Source: Pseudoips prasinana (taxonomy: Eukaryota > Arthropoda > Insecta > Lepidoptera > Nolidae). From it: 64,000 nt of DNA. Positions within the stretch are counted from its first letter, which is position 1; each line of letters opens with the position of its first letter. Location of the stretch: contig OX621234.1 of NCBI GenBank assembly GCA_951640165.1, forward strand, positions 24,680,549 to 24,744,548, read 5' to 3'. The translations under genes and the position numbers were made by a program. The notes beneath the pieces were generated by a model that saw only the letters and a list, made by a program, of their open reading frames with translations, did not search any database and had not been told where the DNA came from. This document shows positions 55,290 to 64,000 of the stretch, one piece after another.

Positions 55290-56370
55290 ATTGTATTCTA
55301 TTCTTTATTATACACGAAAAGACACATTTAAGATAAATTTTACAAAATGAAAGGTATGTACATACATAGGCGAGCTTAATTCATTAATGAAGCAAACCAT
55401 TAGGACAGTAAGATTTTTAAGTATAATGGGTACAAGAAGTATATAACAAAATATTATAATTATGTATCTTGTAAATACAATAATATTTACATACGATATC
55501 TTATAAATATATATATATGTAAGTATCTATTGAATAAAACCTACATACCTGTTATATAAATAAATTACAGAGATAAGAAGTGATTCTTAGTTCTGCTTAA
55601 AAACACTCAATGACAAGCTATCACGTACGGAATTTGGTAAATAATTCCAAAGGTGCACTGCACGTACAGTAAATAACACATTATAGCGACTGGAAATATG
55701 GGAAAGAGTCCTAAGAAGAAGAGAAGTAGCTGTGCGACAAGGTTTGCCTCTAGGCACCAGATACTCAAATCGTTTACGGAGATAGGTGGGATCAACAGAG
55801 TTATGAAGGATGGAATAAAGTAGAGAAAAATGAGAGTCCCGACGCTGCCAAACAGGTAGCCACTATATTTGGGACCGGAACTCCGACACGTGCATCATCC
55901 GTAGGCCATTCTTCCGTGGGCCTAAAATATGATGGGCCGATGCATAAGTTCTGCTGGCGTTCTAACACTTCTATCTGATCTAGAAGTTGTCCTGTTACAT
56001 TGAAGTGTAGTGTATAAGTTTCTTAATATTATTTAGTAGGTAATTAAGAGACATCGTTCCTATGTATTTTATATTATTAGAGTAATAAACGCTTAACTCC
56101 AACACTTCAACACCAAGATAAGAGAGATCACCATAGGCAAGAAGTAGGAGTAAAAGTGATTGGGCAAGAGTGGTTCTAGTTTAGGTCTAGAAATGGTAAG
56201 AGTTTTGGGGACGTTTGTTAGATTGAAACGAACAGACTCATACTCGACATACTCTCCTGCTTACTTCTGCAACGTGATTGTTCAACGAAAGGTTACAGTC
56301 GATTATGGTACCTAAATTCTTGGCACAAATACAAATGTCATCAGAAAGAACAGGACATGGCTAAATTTTA
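55290..56370 (-). pseudogene. CR1-like ORF2 C-terminal fragment (third, diverged copy)
   Basis: On minus, pieces in several frames read KNLGTIIDCNLSLNNHVAEV (about 56290), TLAQSLLLLLLAYGDLSYL (about 56150), LDQIEVLERQQNLCI (about 55975), WLPVWQRRDSHFSLLYSILH (about 55850) and VRAVHLWNYLPNSVRDSLS (about 55650). This is the same order as copies 1 and 2 but more diverged, with a roughly 115-bp extra segment near 55990-56110. The reversed LINE end TTCTATTCTTTATTATACAC at about 55297 marks the 3' side. Confidence 0.7.
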
Positions 56371-56394
56371 ACGTTATACTATTGTTAATTTAAT

Positions 56395-56570
56395 AAATAA
56401 AAAAGGTTTTTATCCACGTATACTTTAAAAAAGCGGTTGTAATTAGTAAGAACGTTTGTAGTAATATAGTTAAGTATACATATAGATAATTATGTACACG
56501 GATTGTTAAAACATTAATAAAATCTATTTTATAATAGTAATGATATTTAGCTAGCTTGTATTAAATTATT
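56395..56570 (-). repeat. Dispersed repeat G, copy 4
   Basis: AAAAAAGGTTTTTATCCACG..ACTTTAAAAAAGCG is almost the same as 24895-24935. Confidence 0.6.
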
Positions 56571-57534
56571 GTCAATTACATAAAAAAAAATAACAAGTTA
56601 TTTAAACTTATATATCGTAATTTATATAAATATAGACTGGGAAATTTTATATATGTATGTATTATAACTTTTAGAATGTTTCCTTTCATTAAATATTCCT
56701 ATATAAAGTAAAGGATATTTTTCGTAAAACGACTTAGTTAAGAACAATCGCAATTGTATACCTGCTGTTAAATCCTTTAAAACATTTTTTCAAGAGGTAA
56801 TTCTTAATCCAATGAAACCCTCATATTTTTAGGAGCTTTATATTTATTTTCACGTTTTTTAACTTGTAGACGAGACTACTAATTCAAAAGCCCAATTCGA
56901 ACTGCCGAAAATAAATATCTGGTAAACAAATCTGGCGAGTTTAAAAAATTAAACAGTCAGTTGTTGTTGTTTGGTTTCTGAAATATAATTAAATTCAGTT
57001 GAGTTCTGGAGGAAAAAATGAGACAATACGAAAACGCGATCAAATCGATTTTAGCTTTGTTTTCTTTTTTTACTCGTATACGGTACTTGGAGAGCGAGAT
57101 TCTGATTTAAGATCGTTATTCCTCAAAATACACTCACTCTTATATGAGTAACGTATACACACACATACAAAATAAAACAAAGGGCGATCATAATAATCGG
57201 GCACTTAATACATTTAATTTATAATCTATAAGTTGTATGGACACACTAATATTAAATAATAGGGTATTTAGAAAAATAATGTTTCGCTAATAGTATAAAC
57301 TAGTATAAGAAGCACGTTCATTGTATTCATAGAGCGAATATAAATGGCTGGAGCGAGATTCCTCATCAATAACATAAATAAATATACCTACACCTTTCTT
57401 TAGTCTGTTATATATCAACTAGTCTTACGTCTGAGTATCAGTCCTCAAGCGTCAAAAGTTTTGTTAGTATCTTTCCAATTACTACTTACTTTTACTTGGA
57501 ATAATCATAATATTACTTACCTTACCTAACCACG
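56571..57534. other. Intronic AT-rich DNA
   Basis: Nothing recognised. Confidence 0.35.
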
Positions 57535-57965
57535 AAAATCAGACTCGTGCGTACACTTGTATTCCCCATTTTTCTTTACGCGGCAGAGACATGGACAGTG
57601 TGCGAGTTAGAAAACGGGAACATAGATGCTCTGGACGGAGTTCCGCACTAAGAGATCCATACTTCTAGACATCGGCATCATGCAGCGTCTGTCGGCCATA
57701 ATACAGTCGCGCATACTGCGGTACTTCAGACATGTCTCTAGACGGGATAAAGACTGCGTAGAACGACTGGTTGTGCAAGGAAAAGTAGAGGGAACCAGAT
57801 CGCGTGACAGATCACCTATGCGCTGGACTGACCAAATGAAATCCGTAGTAGGAAGTTGCACCACCAACAGAGAGTGATGGCGGGAGATCGTGCTGAAAGC
57901 TGTGGCCACCTTTATCAACGACGTGGGTGACTCAATGTGACCACGACCGCTCTGCCAAGAACGTA
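57535..57965 (+). pseudogene. RTE-like LINE, RT C-terminal fragment
   Basis: The first frame is IRLVRTLVFPIFLYAAETWT (YGxETW block). After a frame change near 57626, SILLDIGIMQRLSAIIQSRI, LRYFRHVSRRDKDCVERLVV, GKVEGTRSRDRSPMRWTDQM, then WREIVLKAVATFINDVGDS to about 57938. This is the usual order of the RTE-clade C-terminus in Lepidoptera (ILxYFGHxxRR ... RGRSPxRWxDQ). Only this end is present. Confidence 0.8.
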
Positions 57966-58108
57966 ACGACAGAGAAAAGTTACTACTTTCATATTTTGTA
58001 ATTATCGTTGATACACACATAATTCTACTAGTTGTTTAATAATCTAGATTAAATAGTGACACAACATTACCCACCCGTTTTAACATTTTCTTTATTTCGT
58101 TGTTTCAG

Positions 58109-58160
58109 AAAATAGAAGACCGCTCATCAGATCTATCCGACGATGCTGATGATGAAATCA
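58109..58160 (+). CDS. Internal coding exon (52 bp), probably exon 2 of the gene starting at 31328
   Basis: It is bounded by TTTATTTCGTTGTTTCAG (acceptor, ends 58108) and GTAAGT (donor, starts 58161), both strong. Only one frame is open: KIEDRSSDLSDDADDEI plus one base (phase 1 out). The other two frames contain stops. The incoming phase 0 matches the donor phase of 31328-31447 exactly. The acidic Ser/Asp-rich sequence resembles a linker. The KIED start recalls the second exon of KChIP-type calcium sensors, but this is weak evidence. The next exon lies to the right and was not recognised in the window. Confidence 0.65.
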
Positions 58161-58904
58161 GTAAGTATTTCAATATTGCCATATATTTATGTCAAACACT
58201 GGAAACTTGCCAAGGCCTTTTCATAATCATTCCGCTATGCGAACAATGTGCTCCCTGAAGGGTTTAGTGCACTGTATTTCTCTTATGATTATTATACTGA
58301 AGAATGAATAAAGTCGATTTTAATTAACTTCCACTATTATGCAGTAATCCTACGGTATGTAATTAATTATGCTCGTGCAAAATTAATTTCAAATCATAGA
58401 GTAAAAATAATATAATAGCATAACGAATTGTGTCTTGCGAACTTTAGCCGATATTTATGAATTGCTTTTTGATTTTATAGGTGGTTTTATATAAAGATAG
58501 TATTGCAATGAAACCCTTGTTAAACCAATAGGGGTGCGGTCATTAGTAGAGAAAACTTCTTTAGGCGCTTTGAGCACTTTTTGGTTGGACCTAAATCATG
58601 GAACCTGCGTCATCGTCACGTCACACTTATCGATTATTATAGATAGATATAGCTCATAGGCTACATCTATAACTATTATATTGCAGATTATTTAGATTAG
58701 ATGTATCAAAAATAGATTTCACTACTATCGGCAGTCCCCAAAGACTGTCCCGCATGTTATTTTTATTTTTCAGTATTAAAACTGACCATAAATAAAGCTA
58801 TCATATAATAGTAATAACAAAACTGATGAGGTTATAAGCATTTGAAAGATATTACATACCGAACGCTTTGCACTGTATGCATTGAATGTAATAATAATGT
58901 CCTA
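58161..58904. other. Intronic DNA
   Basis: Downstream intron sequence of the same gene. Nothing recognised. Confidence 0.35.
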
Positions 58905-59262
58905 GCCCAGTTCCGACCAAGACGGCTAGTCTCAAATGGAAACGAGCCATCTGCGCGGGACATATTATAGTGCACAAGTGTGTGCGCAAACACAGCACTT
59001 TCTATTCAATCACTATAATAATCAGGTGGGTCGACTAGTGACACGACGGTAAGAGGTCAGGTATAGGATCGACGGCTTTACGTGCTCTCCGGGGCACGGG
59101 GTATAATACCGCCAACTTCCAGACTTCTGGCTCATACTGAGATTTTTTCTTTTTACAGAAAAGTCCCAACATCACTTTTGACCCGACCCGGGATTTGAAC
59201 CCAGGACCTTGTTCACTGTAGGTGAACAAGCTACTGCTAGACCAACGAGGCAGTCAATCTTT
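58905..59262 (-). mobile_element. tRNA-derived SINE, family E
   Basis: On minus the head reads TGCCTCGTTGGTCTAGCAGT (A box) and GTCCTGGGTTCAAATCCCGG (a perfect B box). The long body runs to GGACATATTATAGTGCACAA in reverse and a TTGGTCGGAACTGG end. Diverged copies lie at 62385 and 35315. Confidence 0.75.
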
Positions 59263-59837
59263 TAGCGTTGATTGTAGTGTAGTATAGAAGCTCCATACAC
59301 ATTAACACATTCGCACTTAATCCCCGCCAAGAATTACGAACTCGTAAATCTAAATACTATTATACTATACTTTTTGAAATATATTTGTATTTATTGGACG
59401 GGGTACCTGTCCGCTCCCCTCACCGTATGTCTGTATGTTAGTGGGCTGTCTCATGAACCGGTATACACGGTACACACGGTTGAAATAACACAGATTTACG
59501 AGAGATTACACACAAACTGTATACACTTTAATAGCCAATTATAAAAATACATTTTTTTACTAGCCTGTGTCCCCCTGATGAGTAATGGTCTCTCCCATAG
59601 TTTTCATTCGCAATTTAAAGCCAGCCGTTACAAAATGAGTTCAGATCGTCACGCCATCTCCGTTTGGGCCTAACATGTCGACGTCAGCCGTTTTGAGGAA
59701 CCCAATTGGTTGTGACTTGTGATCTGCGCCCATCTGTCTGAATGCATTCAAGAAGCATGTCGAGCCCTGTACCAGTTTAACCTGGCAGTCTTCTTCAGCT
59801 ATTCAAGTTATGGAGTGCAGTGTTATTTTAGAATGGT

Positions 59838-59922
59838 GCGTTCCATAGCTCTAAGATAGATTAAGTCACATATAGGTTTATGTGTCTTAATCATTTATAT
59901 TAGAGCTAGAGCTATAGAACGC
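59838..59922. repeat. Imperfect hairpin, about 33-bp stem
   Basis: GCGTTCCATAGCTCTA at 59838-59853 pairs with TAGAGCTATAGAACGC (59907-59922, one mismatch), and ATTAAGTCACATA pairs with TATGTGTCTTAAT, with a bulge between and a short loop. It has the shape of a miRNA-type hairpin but there is no other support. Confidence 0.5.
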
Positions 59923-60024
59923 AGCAATATAATTTGTTATTTGCAGATTAAAAAAATTGTCTCGAAGGTAGGGGATACCGCCCTTTGTGTACATCAGTCC
60001 TTTATCCCCTAGTAGTTAATCCCC

Positions 60025-60150
60025 TATTCAGTAGAACGAAATCAAGTATCCACTGGAATTCAATGTATAAGATTCTATAACAAACTTCCCAATGATATTA
60101 GAGAATTGTCTACGAATAAGTTTAAAAGAATTATTAAAGAGTTGTTCTGA
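60025..60150 (+). pseudogene. LINE ORF2 extreme C-terminus
   Basis: RFYNKLPNDIRELSTNKFKR and IIKELF-stop (60070-60150) is the terminal block seen in many CR1/Rex-like LINEs (FYNxLPxxIRxLxxxxFKxxLKxxL). The preceding residues (KSSIHWNSM) are in another frame. The rest of the element is absent nearby. Confidence 0.5.
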
Positions 60151-61139
60151 GTCAACATACATGATTGTAATTAATCTGAAGTATATTTTATTTTAAAAAA
60201 GGATTCCTACTGGGTTTTCTGGCAGTTTCTCAGTAGCTGCCACGTCATGCACTGCACGGTAGTAATAATTTTTTTTCAGTTTTGACTTTTTGACTTTCTG
60301 GTATTAACCGAGCATAATACATTAAAATAAGGTTAATTGGTGCTATTTTGCCATTACTCACAAAATTGATGAGTATAAGCAATATAAATGTTAATTCCGC
60401 GAATTATTATTATCCTTTCTAATATACTGTGATTAGGAAATAACTAGTATTATTTACCTATAACTTATTCATATATTTCTTCTAATTCGTATATCGAGTT
60501 ATCCTTACATCTTTATCCTCATAATGCTGTCGTGTTCTAGTAAGAATTGATCAAGTGCTAGTCAGTTGTTTAGTTTGAGTAAAAAACACCAAAAAGGACT
60601 TATCTTGTATGGTGATTGAATTAAATATAATATAAAAACACATTACTTTTTGTATATTGATTATACTATAACAATAGTACAGTCGTAATCGTAGGTTATA
60701 CCTTTTATGGTTCATAAATAGTCCGCTGATAAGACAGATTTTGAGGCTTAGTAGTAGTTTGCAGCACCCTTTTGGTAGGAAACTCTAAATTAAATACTCT
60801 AATTCATAAGGCAAAGAGTTGTATTATACATATTTTATTAGATCCTTACCTATAATCATCATTCAATCAGCTTAAAGACGTCAGTCTACAGCTGGACTTA
60901 GATCTCACCTAAAGATACCCGACAGACATATACAAATGTCGGTCTTGCGTTATCCACATCTTGTACAATAGTCCATCCTTACCTTTGTATACACATGCCA
61001 ATTTCTATTACTGGCTAGATCATGATGATCGATATATTTGACTCTAATTAGAATTCCCAAATACTTACTAAAGCTATGATGTTTCTTTAAAAAATAATTA
61101 GATAATTTTTTTTGTTTACTTTTAAAACTCAAACTTCCG

Positions 61140-61810
61140 CATAATATTCGAATATGAGTTCTATCATGGCACCAACCCAACACAGATGCTACATGATATT
61201 AACGACGTATCCATACACGTTGTTATCATCGTGGTGTATACTGAAAATGTTGGTCTCAACAATGAGCCAATCTGAGACGAAAGTCGATAACAATGAGACC
61301 TTTAGTGGAAGCATATTAATCTCAAGCCAGATTGGACTTAACCTTCAACATTAGTGATAAAACGATACTGATTCATAAACGCTTAATTGGAAAGATAAGA
61401 AGCTTGGAAACGGGTACAGTCTGAATTCACTGATCAACAACAACAAAATGGTATCTTCACTTGTTGAACAGATACACAAATCAGGAGTCCTGGATCAAAT
61501 TGTCACTTATGATCAAAAGCCGATTCTGTTTTACAATCGAAAACGTCCGGTGCACTGGCTAACACTCAGGAAGTCATCTCCCAAAAGGAAATTGTGTAGA
61601 AAGCTGGTTGAAGTGTATGGTGAACCTGTGTTCGCATTATTAATTAGGTACAGCTTTGGAAACCTGGCATTACAAATAATGCATAAATAACGAAGATAAC
61701 GAGACTTGCCAATTACTCTACTCCACTTCTTCATTACGATAACGCTCGTCCATATACTACATAACGGCTATTCTCAAAGTTTCAGGAGTTACTAGAGGAA
61801 AATTAATCGC
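61140..61810 (+). pseudogene. Mariner transposase relic
   Basis: Blocks from different frames occur in the family order: EFYHGTNPTQMLHDIND (N-terminal HTH region, about 61156), NEPI and ETKVDNNE (RGRPxxKVDNDEL hinge, about 61260), VLDQIVTYDQKPILFYNRKR (61487-61546; the catalytic Asp lies in TYD, normally TGDEKWI), KLCRKLVEVYGE, and HYDNARPYTT (61735-61765; second catalytic Asp, normally HDNARPH). Many stops and a gap after GEPVF make it inactive. No TIRs were identified. It is a different mariner lineage from the 14424 element. Confidence 0.75.
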
Positions 61811-62384
61811 ATTAATCGAATTGGAATAGCTTTTTAGAGACCTCGAAAACTGTATTATAGATTTATACCAGGGTTTTATAGCAGAGGGACACATAAACCT
61901 CCATTTAAATTCTATTAATTGTACCTTAACAAAAAATCTTGCATTTGTTCTAAATGAAACCGTAATTTCACAAGTAAGGACCTAATAATACCCATAGAGC
62001 TCGGTATTAATATTTACCTTGAATTGCTAGGTGACAAACATGTATTCTGGTATATCACATTAGGTATACGGTTGTATTATCCGAACATGCATAAATACGC
62101 TAGGTTATTTGCTGCAAAGTAAGTGGATTCACTTAAACCTAGGCAGCACATTTATAACGAAGGCAGTAAGGGCGATTTTTATTATGCAAGTATGCCCTTG
62201 GCGTCGTCTGGACCTATAAAAAGTAGATACGTATTTACGTTTTTGATAACGACCTACCGTAATACAATTGTGACGTAGCGATGTACGAGGCGGGGCTTAG
62301 CCAAATACGTAATATACCGATTCAGTAGCGACTCACTCACTACGCTCGTCCCTTAGCATATATGAAATGTAAATAAATGTTTCT
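61811..62384. other. Non-coding DNA
   Basis: Nothing recognised. Confidence 0.35.
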
Positions 62385-62700
62385 CGTGGTCTAATTTTGG
62401 TCATGGCGGCCAATCTCGTCGGTGACTACCCATCTGCGCCGGACATACTGTGCATATGTGTCCGCGCAAATACAGGCACCTACTGATACTAACATGACCT
62501 GATGTGACGGGTTACCCGGAGACGTCTGGACCAAGACCGATGGATTTACTTTTTCTTCGAAGCATGGAGGTCTGTGTAACCACTTCGTAACTACGGTGGA
62601 ATTTACGATTTTTTTTACACTATATGGCCCAAACGGGATTTAAACGCAGTTCATATAAGTAGAATTATCTGCGGTTGAAAATGCTACTGCAAATTTATAA
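62385..62700 (-). mobile_element. SINE family E, diverged copy
   Basis: Shared blocks with 58905-59262 in the same order: CCATCTGCGCCGGACATACT, TGTGTCCGCGCAAATAC, then a decayed reversed B box (CAAACGGGATTTAAACGCAG) near the right end. Confidence 0.6.
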
Positions 62701-63585
62701 TACCGTTACACAGTTACCAAATTGAGAAAAGTATAGATACAATATAGATATCTTTAGAGGCAAGCCAATAAAAGGAGTATTAAGATTTCTAAAGGGTTGG
62801 CAAAGCGCGAGTGCCTCGGGCGTTACAAGCGTTTCTAGGCTATGGTAACCGCTTACCATCGTAAGCTATTAAAATACTTACACGAAAAGGGGATAGTATC
62901 AAGATTATTTTTTGAAAATATTATTGACGAATGAAATCATATCAATTTTTTTTGCTCCACTTAAATACAACGTATTATGTGTTATTAGTTTGTTTGCTTG
63001 TAGCACAAACTAAACACGTGTGCTATAAACACACAAACTAATTGCACATTATTTTTACTGAGTCTGGCTGGGTTTGCTTTGGGTGAAATGCATGTTTATT
63101 AACTTCGCGATAGAAGGATAATTAACTCTAGTCCCCGTTGTCATAAGAAAAAACTACCATGCGGCCCGCCTAATGGTAAGAGAGTTCAAGTAGTTCTATG
63201 ACGCTTGGAACTCCGGAGACGTCACTCCCGAATAGGCAGCCAATCTTCATTGTCTTAAATCGCTTAATTGTAAGTAAGGCAACTGATTGGCATGTTTGTA
63301 TAGTTTGTATAAAATTTATTGGGTCTTAGCACTTTGAGGTTAACACGGGGACTGACAACATTTAATACCTTGGTTGATATATGGTTCAAACGAATATTTA
63401 TGTCAAAATTGAACACAAGAAATCTCAATAGTTATATTGAACACGATTATGGACCGATGGGACAATCCAATTCTGGGAAATTGGATACGCAAAACATACA
63501 CCAGTATATTGTTTTATGACTTTATATTTTAAGGTATTTACTAACAAATTCAACTTATAACTTATGTATATCTACTAACGACAAC
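62701..63585. other. Non-coding DNA
   Basis: Nothing recognised. Confidence 0.35.
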
Positions 63586-63867
63586 TAAGAAAAAACCGGC
63601 GAAGTGCGAGTCGGACTCGCGCACGAAGGGTTCCGTACCATTATCTATAAAAACATTTTTTGTATGGGAGCCCCCCTAAATATCTATTTTATTTTGTTTT
63701 TTAGTATTTGTTGTTATGGCGGCAACAGAAATACATCATCTGTGAAAATTTCAACTGTCTAACTATCACAGTTCATGAAATACAGTCTGGTGACAGACGG
63801 ACAGACAGGCAGACAGCGAAGTCTTAGTAATGTGGTCCGTTTTACCCTTTGGGTACGGAACCCTAAA
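63586..63867 (+). repeat. 'ggttccgt' dispersed repeat, full-length copy
   Basis: It runs from AGAAAAAACCGGCGAAGTGC through GAGTCGGACTCGCGCACGAA, GGGTTCCGTACCA, CAGACGGACAGACAGGCAGA, to CCCTTTGGGTACGGAACCCT then AAAAAT. The terminal ACGGAACCCT is the inverse of the internal GGGTTCCGT. Common in lepidopteran genomes; the mechanism of spread is not visible here. Confidence 0.75.
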
Positions 63868-64000
63868 AATGGATTGTGTTATCTGGAATAAATTGTTATT
63901 ATAATTATTTAAAGGACTGGTTGCTGGTGCCAAAAGACGGTCCAACTACTTTATTCGATAGAAAAAAATCGAGATGGGATCTCTAAAAAATGCTTAGTAC

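Larger units (their letters stand above)
31448..58108 (+). other. Inferred 26.7-kb intron filled with transposons
   Basis: Bounded by the phase-0 donor at 31448 and the acceptor TTATTTCGTTGTTTCAG at 58092-58108. No other exon with matching phase and coding bias was recognised inside, though small exons could be missed. All recognisable content is mobile-element sequence, listed separately. Confidence 0.4.

Noticed and set aside
1..64000. CRISPR arrays, operons or bacterial genes
   Set aside because: No spaced direct-repeat arrays and no prokaryotic gene organisation; the window is eukaryotic.

Overview
The window looks like nuclear DNA of a moth or butterfly (Lepidoptera). It is AT-rich and intron-rich. 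Most of it is transposon debris of kinds typical of that order: RTE LINE 3' ends read AYVQQWTSSG-like and finish in (GAT)n, Helitrons insert between A and T and end in CTAG, tRNA-derived SINEs are common, and the 'acggacagacagac...ggttccgt' repeat is present. There is no bacterial or organellar gene organisation and no CRISPR array. I saw no coherent new defence or metabolic system. The assignment to Lepidoptera is inference from repeat style.

Only two host genes are supported, both on + and both partial. (1) At 3440-5605 a phase-0 splice acceptor opens a 721-codon 3'-terminal exon of a proline-rich, low-complexity protein with one C-terminal membrane segment. Its earlier exons are left of the window. 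(2) At 31328-31447 a short first coding exon (40 codons, Cys/Arg-rich N-terminus) ends in a phase-0 donor. At 58109-58160 a 52-bp exon with clean acceptor and donor is open only in the matching frame. Together they suggest one gene with a first intron of about 26.7 kb that continues to the right. A calcium-sensor (KChIP-like) identity is only a guess.

Layout: 0.3-2.36 kb, a complete Helitron with two decayed helicase pieces. 3.4-6.9 kb, the tail-anchored protein exon and 3' UTR. 7.6-13.1 kb, small repeats, SINEs and a Jockey-type LINE with an exact 11-bp target-site duplication. 13.5-22.8 kb, an old local duplication split by a dead mariner, a SINE with a nested LINE tail, and a 4.7-kb CR1-like LINE. 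24-31 kb, scattered repeats and a 1.2-kb TIR element carrying GGTCTT hexamers. 31.3-58.1 kb, the putative giant intron, holding a shortened mariner-type element with a possible intron, a Helitron with a LINE inserted in it, a 2.5-kb LINE with a mutated RT active site, an RTE LINE, a foldback element, and an unusual cluster of short-loop near-perfect palindromes (45.1-53.5 kb). 58-64 kb, more SINEs, a mariner relic and a LINE tail.

Every transposase or reverse transcriptase seen here is broken, so this is a record of past insertions, not an active system. The most unusual patterns are the palindrome cluster, the inferred long-intron gene, the foldback element and the nested insertions whose target-site duplications give their relative order.
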